Below, piece by piece: positions 27,297 to 36,323 of a DNA stretch of 60,365 nt. The translations under genes and the position numbers were made by a program. Position 1 is the first letter of the stretch. Every line of letters starts with the position of its first letter. The notes beneath the pieces are model-generated. The model ran no database searches and had not been told where the DNA came from. It saw only the letters and a program-made list of their open reading frames with translations. The DNA is from Cellvibrionaceae bacterium (GTDB lineage: Bacteria > Pseudomonadota > Gammaproteobacteria > Pseudomonadales > Cellvibrionaceae). The DNA lies in the NCBI GenBank assembly GCA_002707785.1, contig PANW01000041.1:5427-65791 (forward strand), written 5' to 3'.

Positions 27297-28382
27297 TTAA
27301 GAATTCACATAAATTCTTGGCGTGCGCAGCGGCATGCGTGTAACTAGCTCATAGCCAATGGTATTGGCCGCATCAGCGATGGTGTTGAGGGGCAGATTTT
27401 TACCCCACAATTCAACCGGATCGCCGACACTGACGGATTCCAAGTGAGTCACGTCGACGGTGATCATATCCATTGATACACGCCCTGCCAATGAAGCTTT
27501 TTGGCCATTGATCAGCACCGGGGTGCCATTGGGTACTTGGCGTGGATAGCCGTCGCCGTACCCTATGGCAACGGTGGCGATGATTGACGGTCGTTGAGCC
27601 ATCCAGCTGCGACCATAACCCACCGTTTCTCCGGCTTCGATATGGCGCACGGCAATCACCTCAGAGGTGAGTGACATAACGGCTTGCAGTTTGTCGCCAT
27701 TGATTTGCGAGTGAGCAAAAGGCGAAGAACCGTAGAGCATAATACCGGGTCTGTTGTAGTGGCCGTGAGATTGTGGCCAGCCGAGAATACCGGCCGAGTT
27801 GGCCATGCTAAGGGGGGCGTTTAAGCCTTCGGCTAGGTTAGCAAAGGTATCGATCTGTTGTTCGGTGAAGTCGCTATCGAGTTCATCGGCGGCCGCAAAG
27901 TGCGTCGCCAACACAATATCTGAGTGCACGTGATCGAGCGCGCTCAGCCGCTCAAAGGCATTCTTTAGTTGCTCGCCCTGCAATCCTAGACGGTGCATGC
28001 CGGAATCGGCTTTTAGCCAAACGGTCACCGCGGACTTTGGGCGGCTGTTGGCAATGCGGTCGACCTGTTCAATGCCACTGGCCATCAGCCAAAATTTTTG
28101 CTCGGCGGCGATGACAATTTCGTCGTCACTGAAGGGGCCTTCCAACAGTAGGATAGGTTTCCCAATGCCCGCTTGGCGCAATTCAATTGCCTCCTCGATG
28201 CAGGCAACTGCCAGTAGCGGCGTGAGCGGTTCGAGGGTTTTGGCCACAGCGACTGCGCCGTGGCCATAGGCATTGGCCTTGACCACACCGATGGTGTTGG
28301 CCTTGGGCGATAGGCTCTGTGCCAGCTGGAAGTTGTGGCGCAGGGCGGCGAGGTCAACGGTGGCTTTGGCGGGACGACTCAT
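27297..28382 (-). CDS. alr: Alanine racemase
   Basis: PLP enzyme interconverting L- and D-alanine for peptidoglycan. 361 aa: PLP lysine K35 in VVKANAYGHGA, HRLGL, GYGRSW, GYGDGYPR (with the second catalytic Tyr region) and SMDMITVDV, all standard for Alr/DadX. It lies 24 bases downstream of the D-amino-acid aminotransferase on the same strand, so the two are probably co-transcribed. A dadA-type dehydrogenase is not adjacent, so alr is a safer name than dadX. Confidence 0.96.
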   Translation of the reverse strand: MSRPAKATVDLAALRHNFQLAQSLSPKANTIGVVKANAYGHGAVAVAKTLEPLTPLLAVACIEEAIELRQAGIGKPILLLEGPFSDDEIVIAAEQKFWLMASGIEQVDRIANSRPKSAVTVWLKADSGMHRLGLQGEQLKNAFERLSALDHVHSDIVLATHFAAADELDSDFTEQQIDTFANLAEGLNAPLSMANSAGILGWPQSHGHYNRPGIMLYGSSPFAHSQINGDKLQAVMSLTSEVIAVRHIEAGETVGYGRSWMAQRPSIIATVAIGYGDGYPRQVPNGTPVLINGQKASLAGRVSMDMITVDVTHLESVSVGDPVELWGKNLPLNTIADAANTIGYELVTRMPLRTPRIYVNS

Positions 28383-28406
28383 AGCGATCTCTGATGAATG
28401 CTGCGC

Positions 28407-29264
28407 TTAGTAGTTGTGCTTGCCGGCACTGTAAAGTGCCTGTGCTGCTTGCCAGACATCGCCGACTTGGCCATTGCCGACAGGTTTTCCGTCAACTTCG
28501 ATTACCGGTGCCACTTCTTTTGATGATGAGGTGACCCAAACTTCGTCAGCATTGCGGACTTCATCCATGGTGACGACGCGCTCTTCGACTTTCAGCGAGC
28601 CCTCTTTTTTCAAGATGTCGAGCAGCATGAAGCGGGTGATACCGGGCAGTATTTGATTGTCCAGCGGCGGCGTGGCGATAACCCCATCTTTGACGATGTA
28701 GGCGTTACAGGCCGAGGCTTCTGTCAATTCGTTGTTGGCGTTAAACAGTAGGGTTTCGTTGGCGCCTTGCTCGTAGCCCTGTTGAAAGTGCATGACATTG
28801 CCCAGCAGGGCGGTGGATTTAATGTGGCAGCGCTCCCAGCGCAAGTCGCGAGTGGTACTGACTTTGTAGCCCTTGGCGACGCTTTTGTCGGCCACGGGTG
28901 CAGCCGGAATGTCAAATGCGAAGGCAAATACGGTGGGTGCAACGTCATCTGGGTAGGCGTGAAAGCGTTTGCTGTCTGTGCCTCGGCTCACATGCAGATA
29001 GATGCCCAAATTGGCGCCTTCATTTTTTTCAATCAAGGTGTTGGCCACTTGTCGCCACTGCTCCGTCGACCAATCGAAATGGATGCCAATTTCTTTCATG
29101 CCATTGTTCATGCGCTCAATATGCGGCGCAAAACCCACCAACTGTCCGTCGTAAGAGGGAATCACCTCATAAATACCGTCGCCAAAGAGGAAGCCGCGAT
29201 CCATCGGGGAAATTTTCGCTTCTTCCATCGGGAGGTAGGCGTCGTTGAGAAAAACAATGCTCAT
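28407..29264 (-). CDS. dat: D-amino-acid aminotransferase (class IV PLP)
   Basis: 285-aa fold-type IV aminotransferase. Motifs: MDRGFLFGDGIYEV, HIERM, the PLP lysine K149 in CHIKSTALLGN, NELTEASACNAYIVKDG, LPGITRFMLLDI and EVWVTSSSKEV. These match D-alanine aminotransferases more than branched-chain ones. The reaction would be D-Ala + 2-oxoglutarate <-> pyruvate + D-Glu. Being paired with alr it links L-Ala to D-Glu. AAGG precedes the ATG. Stereospecificity is inferred from family resemblance. Confidence 0.9.
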   Translation of the reverse strand: MSIVFLNDAYLPMEEAKISPMDRGFLFGDGIYEVIPSYDGQLVGFAPHIERMNNGMKEIGIHFDWSTEQWRQVANTLIEKNEGANLGIYLHVSRGTDSKRFHAYPDDVAPTVFAFAFDIPAAPVADKSVAKGYKVSTTRDLRWERCHIKSTALLGNVMHFQQGYEQGANETLLFNANNELTEASACNAYIVKDGVIATPPLDNQILPGITRFMLLDILKKEGSLKVEERVVTMDEVRNADEVWVTSSSKEVAPVIEVDGKPVGNGQVGDVWQAAQALYSAGKHNY

Positions 29265-29464
29265 GATGTGACCTTAATCAGTATAAAGCGGCGAATTGAT
29301 CAATGTTTGCGATGAATCTTACGCCAAGTGGAAAACAAGTGTTATCAGGTCGAAACTTTACCAGAGTGGTTTAGACGAAAATCACTTGATGATTACCTTG
29401 TGTAGTTGTTTAGTCTGGTCTTTTTCTATATTTAGTCGATTCGGCCAGGTTTGGGCGAATCTAA

Positions 29465-30358
29465 TCAGCTGCTGCTGATGATGTCGCTGACGGAGTCTGC
29501 CAGCAGGCGCGGTAATATGCGGTCGTCATCGGTGCGCCAATTACTGCAAAAATTTAACTCCGGCGGTTGTTCTTCGGTATCCAGTGCCAGCAAAGTCCCT
29601 TCTTCAAGATAGTCAGCGACTAAGGGGGTCGGTAGCAGAGTAATGCCCAATCCCTGACGCGCCATGGTGAGCAAGCTTTCGACTGAGCTGCAGGTGTGCA
29701 GCATGGGCCGGCGGTCTTTGAGTGGGGCAAAAAGATTCTGCAAATAGTGCCAGGGTTTGGTGTTGCGTGGAAAGCTCAGTACCGGTGGCCTTGCCAGCTG
29801 TTGCAAATTAACTGCGCCGCTGAGGTCAGGGTTTTGTTCCATGACCAAAGGGGCGGCCACCCAGCTCTGTGGATAACTGCACAGGGGTTGTGTGACGATG
29901 GATGCAGAGTGGTCTCGAGCGACCATCAACGCCAAATCCAGTTCGTGTTGTTCCAATTGATGTTGCAGGTTGGTGGAGATATCCACAGCGATTTCGAATT
30001 CAATCAATGGGAACTGCTCGCGCCAATGACTCAGCAACGGCCCTACCCAAAGATAGGCAAGGGTATCGGCAATACCCACTTTTATACTGCCGGTTTCCGG
30101 CACTTCTTCGCTGATTTGGCTTTTCATTTCGCGAGAAATGTCCACCAATTGCTGGGCATACGGGAGCAGTTGTTGACCGCGAGATGTGAGCCGAGTACCG
30201 CCGGTGTCGCGAATGAACAGCTTGACCCCCAGCTCGCTTTCGAGCGCGGCGATACGAGCGGAAATCGCCGGTTGCGTCGCATGTAACTGTCGGGCTGCGG
30301 CGTGGAAGCTCTCCAGTCGTGCGACTTTGACAAAGGTCATCAGATTGCGAATCCGCAT
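29465..30358 (-). CDS. LysR-family regulator, last gene of the 5-oxoprolinase operon
   Basis: 297-aa LysR-type regulator: N-terminal winged helix (LMTFVKVARLESFHAAARQLHATQPAISARIAALESELGVKLF split across helices) and a C-terminal effector-binding domain. It follows the DUF4392 gene by 33 bases on the same strand, so it is probably co-transcribed with the pxp operon and may control it. A LysR-like T-N11-A palindrome stands upstream of the operon at 34577-34595. The effector is unknown; D-glutamate or 5-oxoproline would be natural candidates. Confidence 0.92.
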   Translation of the reverse strand: MRIRNLMTFVKVARLESFHAAARQLHATQPAISARIAALESELGVKLFIRDTGGTRLTSRGQQLLPYAQQLVDISREMKSQISEEVPETGSIKVGIADTLAYLWVGPLLSHWREQFPLIEFEIAVDISTNLQHQLEQHELDLALMVARDHSASIVTQPLCSYPQSWVAAPLVMEQNPDLSGAVNLQQLARPPVLSFPRNTKPWHYLQNLFAPLKDRRPMLHTCSSVESLLTMARQGLGITLLPTPLVADYLEEGTLLALDTEEQPPELNFCSNWRTDDDRILPRLLADSVSDIISSS

Positions 30359-30391
30359 GCGTGTTCCCTGCTGGAATGAGTGGGTATGTTG

Positions 30392-31246
30392 TTAGGCGTT
30401 GAAGCCGGTCAATTGCCTCAAGGCTTCAATGACTTTTATTCCCTCGGAGGCCGGCAGACCATCTTCGGTGAGTTGGTTTTCTCGGGTGACGCCATCGACA
30501 CTGCCGCGATCGGATAGATACTGCAAAATTGCCAAGCTGTCGATGTCCGCTAATAGATCGCGCTGGTGCCACCAGCCCAATAGCGCAATTAAACCGTGGG
30601 CGGCCCAATTGGACACGTCGGCAATCACCAACTCGGTGCAAGTAGTGGCGGCAGGGACTATGTCGAGGCTTTGCAAGGCTTGCTGGATGTTGCCCATGCC
30701 GATTTCATTGCCGCCGTCACCAATGGCAATAGTCGGGCATTCGGCCTGTTGCATAAAAGTATCGAAGCAAGCTGCGCGAGGGCTAATGTCTTCACCGCGC
30801 ATGTTGTAGTAGTTGCCGTCGGCCGCCATGCCGGGGCGCTCGATGGAAATGATCAGCTCCGGCTGCAAAGTTTGCAGTGCCGCTTGGGCTTCTTGTTGGC
30901 GGTGTTGATGGGGGCCAACCTTAATATTGTGCACGCGATAGCGATCTGCCAATGCCGTCGACAGGGGCGCACCGCAGACAATGATTGGGTGGGCGCCGAG
31001 GGACTGAAGGGCGTCATAGAGGGCGATGGCACCGACGGGACCATCGGTTTCAAAAGTGTCTATCACGGGAAAGCCGGTGCCAATTAACACGGTGCCCTGC
31101 AGGTTGCGCATCAAGCGTGCAGCCCGGCGGTAGTAACCGGGTTCCAAGGCTTGCTGAACGGTTTTCATGCCTCTTGGGTTGCGTTCCACCAATAGGTCTT
31201 CGATGCGCAGGCTGAGGGTGTGTTCGTCGATGTCGGTATGGGTCAT
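30392..31246 (-). CDS. DUF4392 protein, D-glutamate cyclase C-terminal-half homolog
   Basis: 284 aa, soluble. The conserved glycine-rich core AIGDGGNEIGMGN, LIGTGFPV, ERPGMAADGNYYNMRGEDIS and the C-terminal DRGSVDGVT identify DUF4392. In mammals this domain forms the C-terminal half of mitochondrial D-glutamate cyclase (DGLUCY), which turns D-glutamate into 5-oxo-D-proline; the N-terminal half is DUF1445, encoded here at 33708-34496 in the same operon. The genes between them encode 5-oxoprolinase. The proposed role, alone or with DUF1445, is cyclisation of D-glutamate. Domain recognition is firm; the activity here is inference. Confidence 0.85.
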   Translation of the reverse strand: MTHTDIDEHTLSLRIEDLLVERNPRGMKTVQQALEPGYYRRAARLMRNLQGTVLIGTGFPVIDTFETDGPVGAIALYDALQSLGAHPIIVCGAPLSTALADRYRVHNIKVGPHQHRQQEAQAALQTLQPELIISIERPGMAADGNYYNMRGEDISPRAACFDTFMQQAECPTIAIGDGGNEIGMGNIQQALQSLDIVPAATTCTELVIADVSNWAAHGLIALLGWWHQRDLLADIDSLAILQYLSDRGSVDGVTRENQLTEDGLPASEGIKVIEALRQLTGFNA

Positions 31247-31297
31247 AGGTTTCTCAGTGCTGCGCTTACAAAAGGATTTGATGATTGAGTCGTGGAG

Positions 31298-32254
31298 CTA
31301 ATCGTCTTGGGTCGAGGTTTCATCGACGGATTCCAGCGAGGTGGCGTGAAAACGACTGTGCGCTAGATGCAAAATATTGTGAGCTCGATCAATGGTAATT
31401 GCGGCAAAATTAACCTTGTCACCGGGCATCAGTTGCGCCAGCTTGGCCAGATCGAGCGACAGCACCGAGCCAATTTTGGGGTAGCCACCAATGGTCTGAC
31501 GGTCATTCATCAGAACGATGGGTTGGCCGTCGGCAGGTACCTGAATGGCACCCAGACAAATGCCTTCGGACAAGATACCTTCGATACTTGAGTGCACCTG
31601 TGGGCCGGTGAGCCGGTAACCCATGCGATCACAGCGGTCACTGACATCGAAGGTATTGTGAAAAAACAGTCGCTGTTGGATGCGATCAAAGCTGTGATCT
31701 TGATAGCCTGGAATCACACGCAGGGTAATGTGCTTGCTGTAGTGGGGGCGCTCATTGTCGGGCACTTGCCAGCAGTGAGTTTGCGTATCGGCTTGGCACG
31801 GGATGACGGCATCGGGGGTGAGCGGTGCGCCGTTGAGGCCACCAATCTTCTCTCGCACCACCGTGGCGTTGCTGCCAAACTCTGGTTCGACTTGAAAGCC
31901 GCCGCTGACGGCAAGGTAGGCACGACAGCCTCGTTGACTGTAGCCCAATTCAATTTGATCGCCGCGAGCGATGGCATAACTGCGCCAGCGCAGCACGTCT
32001 TGGCCGTTGATTTTCACCGGCATCTCACCACCGGTGACGGCAATGCGGGTGTCGACTTGCGATTCCATTTTAAAGCCACCAACACTGATCTCGATGGCGG
32101 TGGCGCCGACGGGGTTGTCACACAGGCGATTGGCCCAATGGAAGGCGAGAGGGTCCATCGGCCCACCGCTTGTAAGTCCGATCTGATGTTTGCCAAAGCG
32201 ACCGGCGTCTTGCAGCAGCGATAGGATGCCGGGGTTGAGAATCTTGATGCTCAT
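31298..32254 (-). CDS. pxpC: 5-oxoprolinase subunit C
   Basis: 318-aa KipA/biotin-dependent carboxyltransferase-fold protein: SIKILNPGILSLLQDAGRFGKHQIGLTSGGPMD at the N-terminus, then SGGFQVEP, SDRCDRMGYRL and SEGICLGAIQVPADGQPIVLMNDRQTIGGYPKIG. With PxpA and PxpB it forms the ATP-dependent prokaryotic 5-oxoprolinase, which opens 5-oxoproline to glutamate. Its start overlaps the pxpB stop by 4 bases. Confidence 0.93.
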   Translation of the reverse strand: MSIKILNPGILSLLQDAGRFGKHQIGLTSGGPMDPLAFHWANRLCDNPVGATAIEISVGGFKMESQVDTRIAVTGGEMPVKINGQDVLRWRSYAIARGDQIELGYSQRGCRAYLAVSGGFQVEPEFGSNATVVREKIGGLNGAPLTPDAVIPCQADTQTHCWQVPDNERPHYSKHITLRVIPGYQDHSFDRIQQRLFFHNTFDVSDRCDRMGYRLTGPQVHSSIEGILSEGICLGAIQVPADGQPIVLMNDRQTIGGYPKIGSVLSLDLAKLAQLMPGDKVNFAAITIDRAHNILHLAHSRFHATSLESVDETSTQDD

Positions 32255-32955
32255 ACCAACACCTCCGGCAGCTGCCCGCCGAGGGACAGGAATTCCTCGC
32301 GCTCAATGGCTTTGAACTTGATGCGATCACCGACAGCTACGGGCATGGAGGGCTCTGCTTTGGGGTTGAACATGGGGGTGGGGCAGAGGCCGATCAAATT
32401 CCAGCCACCGGGAGACGCCGCCGGATAGACTGCGGTTTGACGATCGGCGATGGCCACCGCTCCCTTGGGTACTTTTTGCCGTGGGGTGCTCAGTCGAGGC
32501 GCGGCGATGCGCTCATCCACCTGCCCAAGATAGGCAAATCCCGGTGCAAAACCGATGGCATAGACTCGGTATTCGGTGCTCTGGTGCAAGGCTATGACGT
32601 CATCAATTGAGAGCTCAGCGCGCTCGGCCAGTGCACGCAAATCGGGGCCTGATTCTTCAGCGTAGTAAGCGGGCAGCACTACCAGACGGCTGTCTTGTTG
32701 CTGCTCCGCGCGACTTTGTTGTGTGGCTGCATGGATAGCCTTGCGGATCGCCAGGTGATCGGTTTGCAGTGGGTCGAACAGCACCAGCAGGGATGCGTAA
32801 GAGGGCACTAAGTCAATTAGCTTGCCGCCCAAAAGAGTGGGCAGAGCCTGCGTCATGCGTTGAACGGCCGCTGAAATCTTCGGATCCGTGTCGAGCCCTG
32901 CCCGTTCACCAAAATAGACAATCAGCGCATTTTCGCCAGCGACGTGAATTTTCAT
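32251..32955 (-). CDS. pxpB: 5-oxoprolinase subunit B
   Basis: 234-aa KipI-family protein: ENALIVYFG, LVPSYASLLVLFDP, VYAIGFAPGFAYLGQVDERIAAPRLSTPR broken across strands, AVYPAASPGGWNLIG. In 5-oxoprolinase it pairs with PxpC; in Bacillus the paralog KipI inhibits a sporulation kinase. Overlaps of 4 bases with both pxpA and pxpC indicate translational coupling and a stoichiometric complex. Confidence 0.93.
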   Translation of the reverse strand: MKIHVAGENALIVYFGERAGLDTDPKISAAVQRMTQALPTLLGGKLIDLVPSYASLLVLFDPLQTDHLAIRKAIHAATQQSRAEQQQDSRLVVLPAYYAEESGPDLRALAERAELSIDDVIALHQSTEYRVYAIGFAPGFAYLGQVDERIAAPRLSTPRQKVPKGAVAIADRQTAVYPAASPGGWNLIGLCPTPMFNPKAEPSMPVAVGDRIKFKAIEREEFLSLGGQLPEVLV

Positions 32956-33686
32956 GAGGTGATCAACTCGCGAATAGCGGCAATCGCCTTAACGCCCTCA
33001 ATATTGTCGCCGTGAACGCATAGGGTATCGGCCTGCAATGGCAGTAACTTGCCACTGACGGTAGTTACAGTGCCATCCTCACTCAGCTGTTTGACCTGCT
33101 CGAGCATCTTGTCGCGGCTGTGCACGGCACCGGCTTTAGTACGCGCCAACAGGCGGCCATCGTCGTCGTAGCAGCGATCGGCAAAGGCCTCAAAGAACAG
33201 TTCGATACCGCGCTCTTTGGCTTCTTCTCGATGCCGGTCGGCGTTGGGGGTTGCTTGCAGCATCAGTCGTATGGGCAGGTGAAAACTGGCAATGGCATCC
33301 ATGATGGCGTGGCGAATGTTGTCTTTGGCCATCATGTCGTTATAGAGCGCACCATGGGGTTTGACGTATTCAAGGCTCAGGTCCATGGATTGTGCCATGC
33401 CACCCAATGCAGCGGTCTGGTAAGTGATGAAGGCTTTGATTTCGTCAGTGGAACAGTTCATCGAGCGACGACCAAAACCGACCAGATCCGGGTAGGCCGG
33501 ATGCGCACCAATACGTACTTGATGCTGTTTGGCCAGCTCCAACGTGTTGCTCATGATCAGTGGATCGCCGGCGTGAAAGCCGCAGGCAATATTGGCTTGA
33601 TCGATGTGGGGCATCACTTGTGCATCCATACCCATGGTCCAAGAGCCAAAGCTCTCGCCTAAATCGCAGTTGAGTAGCAGCGTCAC
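32952..33686 (-). CDS. pxpA: 5-oxoprolinase subunit A (LamB/YcsF family)
   Basis: 244-aa LamB/YcsF protein: LLLNCDLGESFGSW, IDQANIACGFHAGDP, RIGAHPAYPDLVGFGRR, KPHGALYND and the C-terminal LCVHGDN. These hold the acidic and His residues of the family metal site. It starts with GTG at 33686 after AAGGAG at 7 bases. Catalytic subunit of PxpABC. It follows the DUF1445 gene by only 21 bases. Confidence 0.94.
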   Translation of the reverse strand: MTLLLNCDLGESFGSWTMGMDAQVMPHIDQANIACGFHAGDPLIMSNTLELAKQHQVRIGAHPAYPDLVGFGRRSMNCSTDEIKAFITYQTAALGGMAQSMDLSLEYVKPHGALYNDMMAKDNIRHAIMDAIASFHLPIRLMLQATPNADRHREEAKERGIELFFEAFADRCYDDDGRLLARTKAGAVHSRDKMLEQVKQLSEDGTVTTVSGKLLPLQADTLCVHGDNIEGVKAIAAIRELITS

Positions 33687-33707
33687 GATGTTCTCCTTGT
33701 AACAGGG

Positions 33708-34496
33708 TTAGAAGATGGCCAAGTGGCTGTTGGGTAGATCCGTGACTACCATGAAGCCCGGGCTATGAGTGATACAAAAAGGTGGTTTGGCTTCCATAAT
33801 GGCCGCTTGCGGAGTGACACCACAGGCGGTGAATACCGGTACTTCACCGGGGTGAATGGTCACCGCTTCACCATAATCCGGTTGATTGATGTCGCTGATA
33901 CCAATCGCGGCCGGATCGCCAAAGTGGATAGGTGCGCCGTGCACTGACGGGAAGCGTGAACAAATTTGGATCATACGAATCGCGTCTGCGGGTTTAAAGG
34001 GGCGCATACTGACGACGGTGTTGCCGCTAAAGCGACCCGCACTGCGGCAGGCAATGTTGGTGTCGTACATGGGCACGTTCTTGCCCTCGCTGAGATTGCG
34101 AATGTCCAACCCGTCTGCCAACAGAGCCTCTTCAAAGGAAAAAGAGCAGCCGATCAAGAAAGTCACCAGATCGTCGCGCCACAACGGCTGAATATCGTCC
34201 ACTTCTTGATCAAGTTGACCATCGCGCCAAACTCGGTAGCGCGGTACGTCGGTACAAATATCAAAATCTTCACCAATCTCTGTGATATGGCGATCCCCAG
34301 GTGCCGCGGCCATGGCCACTAGTGGGCAGGGCTTGGGGTTGAATTGACAGAATTTGAGAAACTCGTCGGCCCAGTCTTTCGGCAGGATGGCAACATTACA
34401 CTGCACATAGCCCTGACATTGGCCAGAGGTATGGGCGCTAAATTGGCCGCTGCGAATCTGTTGGCGCAGTTGTTGTGGGCTTAATAGGGCTGTCAT
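33708..34496 (-). CDS. DUF1445 putative hydro-lyase, D-glutamate cyclase N-terminal-half homolog
   Basis: 262 aa, family DUF1445 (UPF0317, putative hydro-lyase). Motifs: [74 protein letters not shown] and the C-terminal [10 protein letters not shown]. It is the first gene of the operon leading into pxpA. The same domain is fused N-terminally to DUF4392 in mammalian D-glutamate cyclase. The bacterial family is often found with pxp genes, which fits a role in feeding 5-oxoproline to the oxoprolinase. Which of the two domains carries the cyclase activity is not shown by sequence. Confidence 0.88.
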   Translation of the reverse strand: MTALLSPQQLRQQIRSGQFSAHTSGQCQGYVQCNVAILPKDWADEFLKFCQFNPKPCPLVAMAAAPGDRHITEIGEDFDICTDVPRYRVWRDGQLDQEVDDIQPLWRDDLVTFLIGCSFSFEEALLADGLDIRNLSEGKNVPMYDTNIACRSAGRFSGNTVVSMRPFKPADAIRMIQICSRFPSVHGAPIHFGDPAAIGISDINQPDYGEAVTIHPGEVPVFTACGVTPQAAIMEAKPPFCITHSPGFMVVTDLPNSHLAIF

Positions 34497-34576
34497 AACG
34501 AATCCAAAAATTTTGTCGAAGGCGGCTATTTTGTGGGGCTTGGGGTTGGCTGTCCAATTCAGAAAATTACATAAGC

Positions 34577-34595
34577 TGATAACAATTCCTTATCA
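34577..34595. promoter_or_regulatory. Palindrome TGATAA-N7-TTATCA between the pxp operon and pepQ
   Basis: TGATAA (34577-34582) and TTATCA (34590-34595) are perfect inverted arms with a 7-base spacer, 80 bases before the DUF1445 start in the divergent region. The outer T-A and length suit a LysR-type T-N11-A site (inner TN11A of the arms). On the minus strand TTGATA followed 17 bases later by TATGTA could be a promoter overlapping it. Apart from this, the 368-base region (34497-34864) has no gene; GTG at 34738 with GAGAGGAG upstream opens only a six-codon frame. Confidence 0.5.
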
Positions 34596-34864
34596 ATAGT
34601 AGGCGTTTCAGCCGGATTTTGCGAGTGTAGATCGATACTTAGTCAAAATAGTGGAACCCAACGAAGATTATTTTATCAGTCAGGGTTTTTAGAGTGGCAC
34701 TTGCTAGTGATTTCTAAAGTTAAGTGAGAGGAGTTTTGTGGGTTTTCTCCAGAATTAATCGTTCTATTAAGATCATGGAGAATATTTGCACGGCAGCTTA
34801 TAGTGAATGGGCGGTCATGGATGTTCCTTTCGCTCAACACCGTTTCAGTCTTTCAGGAGTTTTT

Positions 34865-36193
34865 GTGGTCCCTCAACACCTTCAGTCGCAGTACATTCGG
34901 CACATTGCTGAGCAATTTTCGCAAACCGTTGATACCTTACAGGCGCTGGAGTTTGATGCCCTGTTGATATCAGCTGGTGAGATATTGCACCCTTTTCGCG
35001 ACGACGTAGACTACCCATTCAAGGTAAATCCCTATTTCCGTTCGTGGTTGCCGCTTCTTGACCGGCCGGGATCTTACCTCTGGATTTCCGCTAAATCTGC
35101 CAAACCGATATTGTTCTATTCTCAGCCACAAGACATATGGCATCAGATCAATCCGCTCACCGATGAAGCGGTACAGCAGGCTTTTGATGTGGTGGTGATC
35201 CGTACACAGCGGGAACTGGTGCGCCAGCTGCCGCGGGATCAGGATGTAGCCTTCGTGGGGGTGACCGACGATTGCCCAGATCTTTCTACCGACATTAATC
35301 CGCCGGCGCTGCTGTCAGCCATCGACTTTTATAGAGCTCAAAAGAGCGACTATGAAGTGGCCTGTATTCAGCTGGCTAACGTTAAAGCCATTAAAGGCCA
35401 TAAAGCTGCCGAAACCTGTTTTCGCAATGGTGGTTCTGAATACGATATCCACATGGCCTATTTGTTGGCAACGTCGCAACTGGAAGACGACTTGCCCTAT
35501 GGCAACATCATTGCGCTGAACGAGCACAGTGCGGTCTTGCACTACACCCAAAAACTGCGACAAGCGCCCGGCCAATCCCGTTCATTTTTAATTGATGCCG
35601 GCGCCACGGTGGGCGGCTATGCCTCGGATATCAGTCGTACCTATGCCGCTCGTGGCAGTGAATTTGATCAGATCATTGATGCGGTCGACAACATGCAGCG
35701 TCGAGTGGTCGAACAAATACAAGCGGGCGACAGCTATTTGGATTTACACCTCTATACCCATCGTCAGCTGGCCTCTCTACTCAAGCAGTTTGATCTAGTC
35801 ACGGGCAGTGAAGATCAGCTGCTCGAGAATAAAATTACGCAACTGTTTTTTCCTCACGGGTTGGGGCATTTGTTGGGTTTGCAGGTGCATGAACGAGGCG
35901 GTTGGATGCACACAGTGGATGGCAGTGAAGTAGCACCTCCGGCGGATCATCCCTATTTGCGTTTGACTCGTCCTTTGGCAACGGGCCAAGTTTTTACCAT
36001 TGAGCCAGGCCTGTATTTTATTGATGCCTTACTCAACCCTGCACGCGATCAAGATAGAGGTAAACTGATTCATTGGGGGGCTGTGGATAAGTTTAAGGCT
36101 TACGGTGGTATTCGCATCGAAGACAATATCCATCTCGCCGCAGATGGACCCAAAAATCTCACTCGCCAGGCGTGGTTGGTCTGGGACGAATAA
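34865..36193 (+). CDS. pepQ: Xaa-Pro dipeptidase (prolidase), M24 family
   Basis: PepQ cleaves dipeptides with C-terminal proline using two metal ions. The 442-aa protein resembles E. coli PepQ (443 aa): LLISAGEILHPF, YPFKVNPYFRSWLP, metal ligands in DAGATVGGYASDISRTY, PHGLGHLLGLQVHERGG, TIEPGLYFID and GGIRIEDN. I chose the GTG at 34865 because AGGAG stands 6 bases upstream and the length then matches the family; an in-frame GTG at 34724 would add 47 unsupported residues. It is divergent from the 5-oxoprolinase operon and may share its control. Confidence 0.93.
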   Translation: MVPQHLQSQYIRHIAEQFSQTVDTLQALEFDALLISAGEILHPFRDDVDYPFKVNPYFRSWLPLLDRPGSYLWISAKSAKPILFYSQPQDIWHQINPLTDEAVQQAFDVVVIRTQRELVRQLPRDQDVAFVGVTDDCPDLSTDINPPALLSAIDFYRAQKSDYEVACIQLANVKAIKGHKAAETCFRNGGSEYDIHMAYLLATSQLEDDLPYGNIIALNEHSAVLHYTQKLRQAPGQSRSFLIDAGATVGGYASDISRTYAARGSEFDQIIDAVDNMQRRVVEQIQAGDSYLDLHLYTHRQLASLLKQFDLVTGSEDQLLENKITQLFFPHGLGHLLGLQVHERGGWMHTVDGSEVAPPADHPYLRLTRPLATGQVFTIEPGLYFIDALLNPARDQDRGKLIHWGAVDKFKAYGGIRIEDNIHLAADGPKNLTRQAWLVWDE

Positions 36194-36323
36194 ATCTTGT
36201 TTATTCGCTCATCAATAACATAATCGTCGTTAGTCAAGACCGTTTCAAAACCTGAATATTTAGGCCTGACGATGGACTCAAGAGTGCTGTATGAGTATTA
36301 TGCGCCTGCTGTTGCATTACTGA

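Noticed and set aside
29868-29876. Perfect DnaA box inside the LysR gene
   Set aside because: Single occurrence inside a coding region; expected by chance at about this frequency.
29696-30286. 196-aa plus-strand frame
   Set aside because: Antisense to the LysR gene, no motifs.
31592-32224. 210-aa plus-strand frame
   Set aside because: Antisense to pxpC, whose family identity is clear.
34738-34758. Six-codon frame with strong ribosome site before pepQ
   Set aside because: Too short to support; no attenuator structure follows it. The pepQ start is set by the later GTG with its own ribosome site.
36082-36090. Perfect DnaA box inside pepQ
   Set aside because: Same reason: isolated and in coding sequence.
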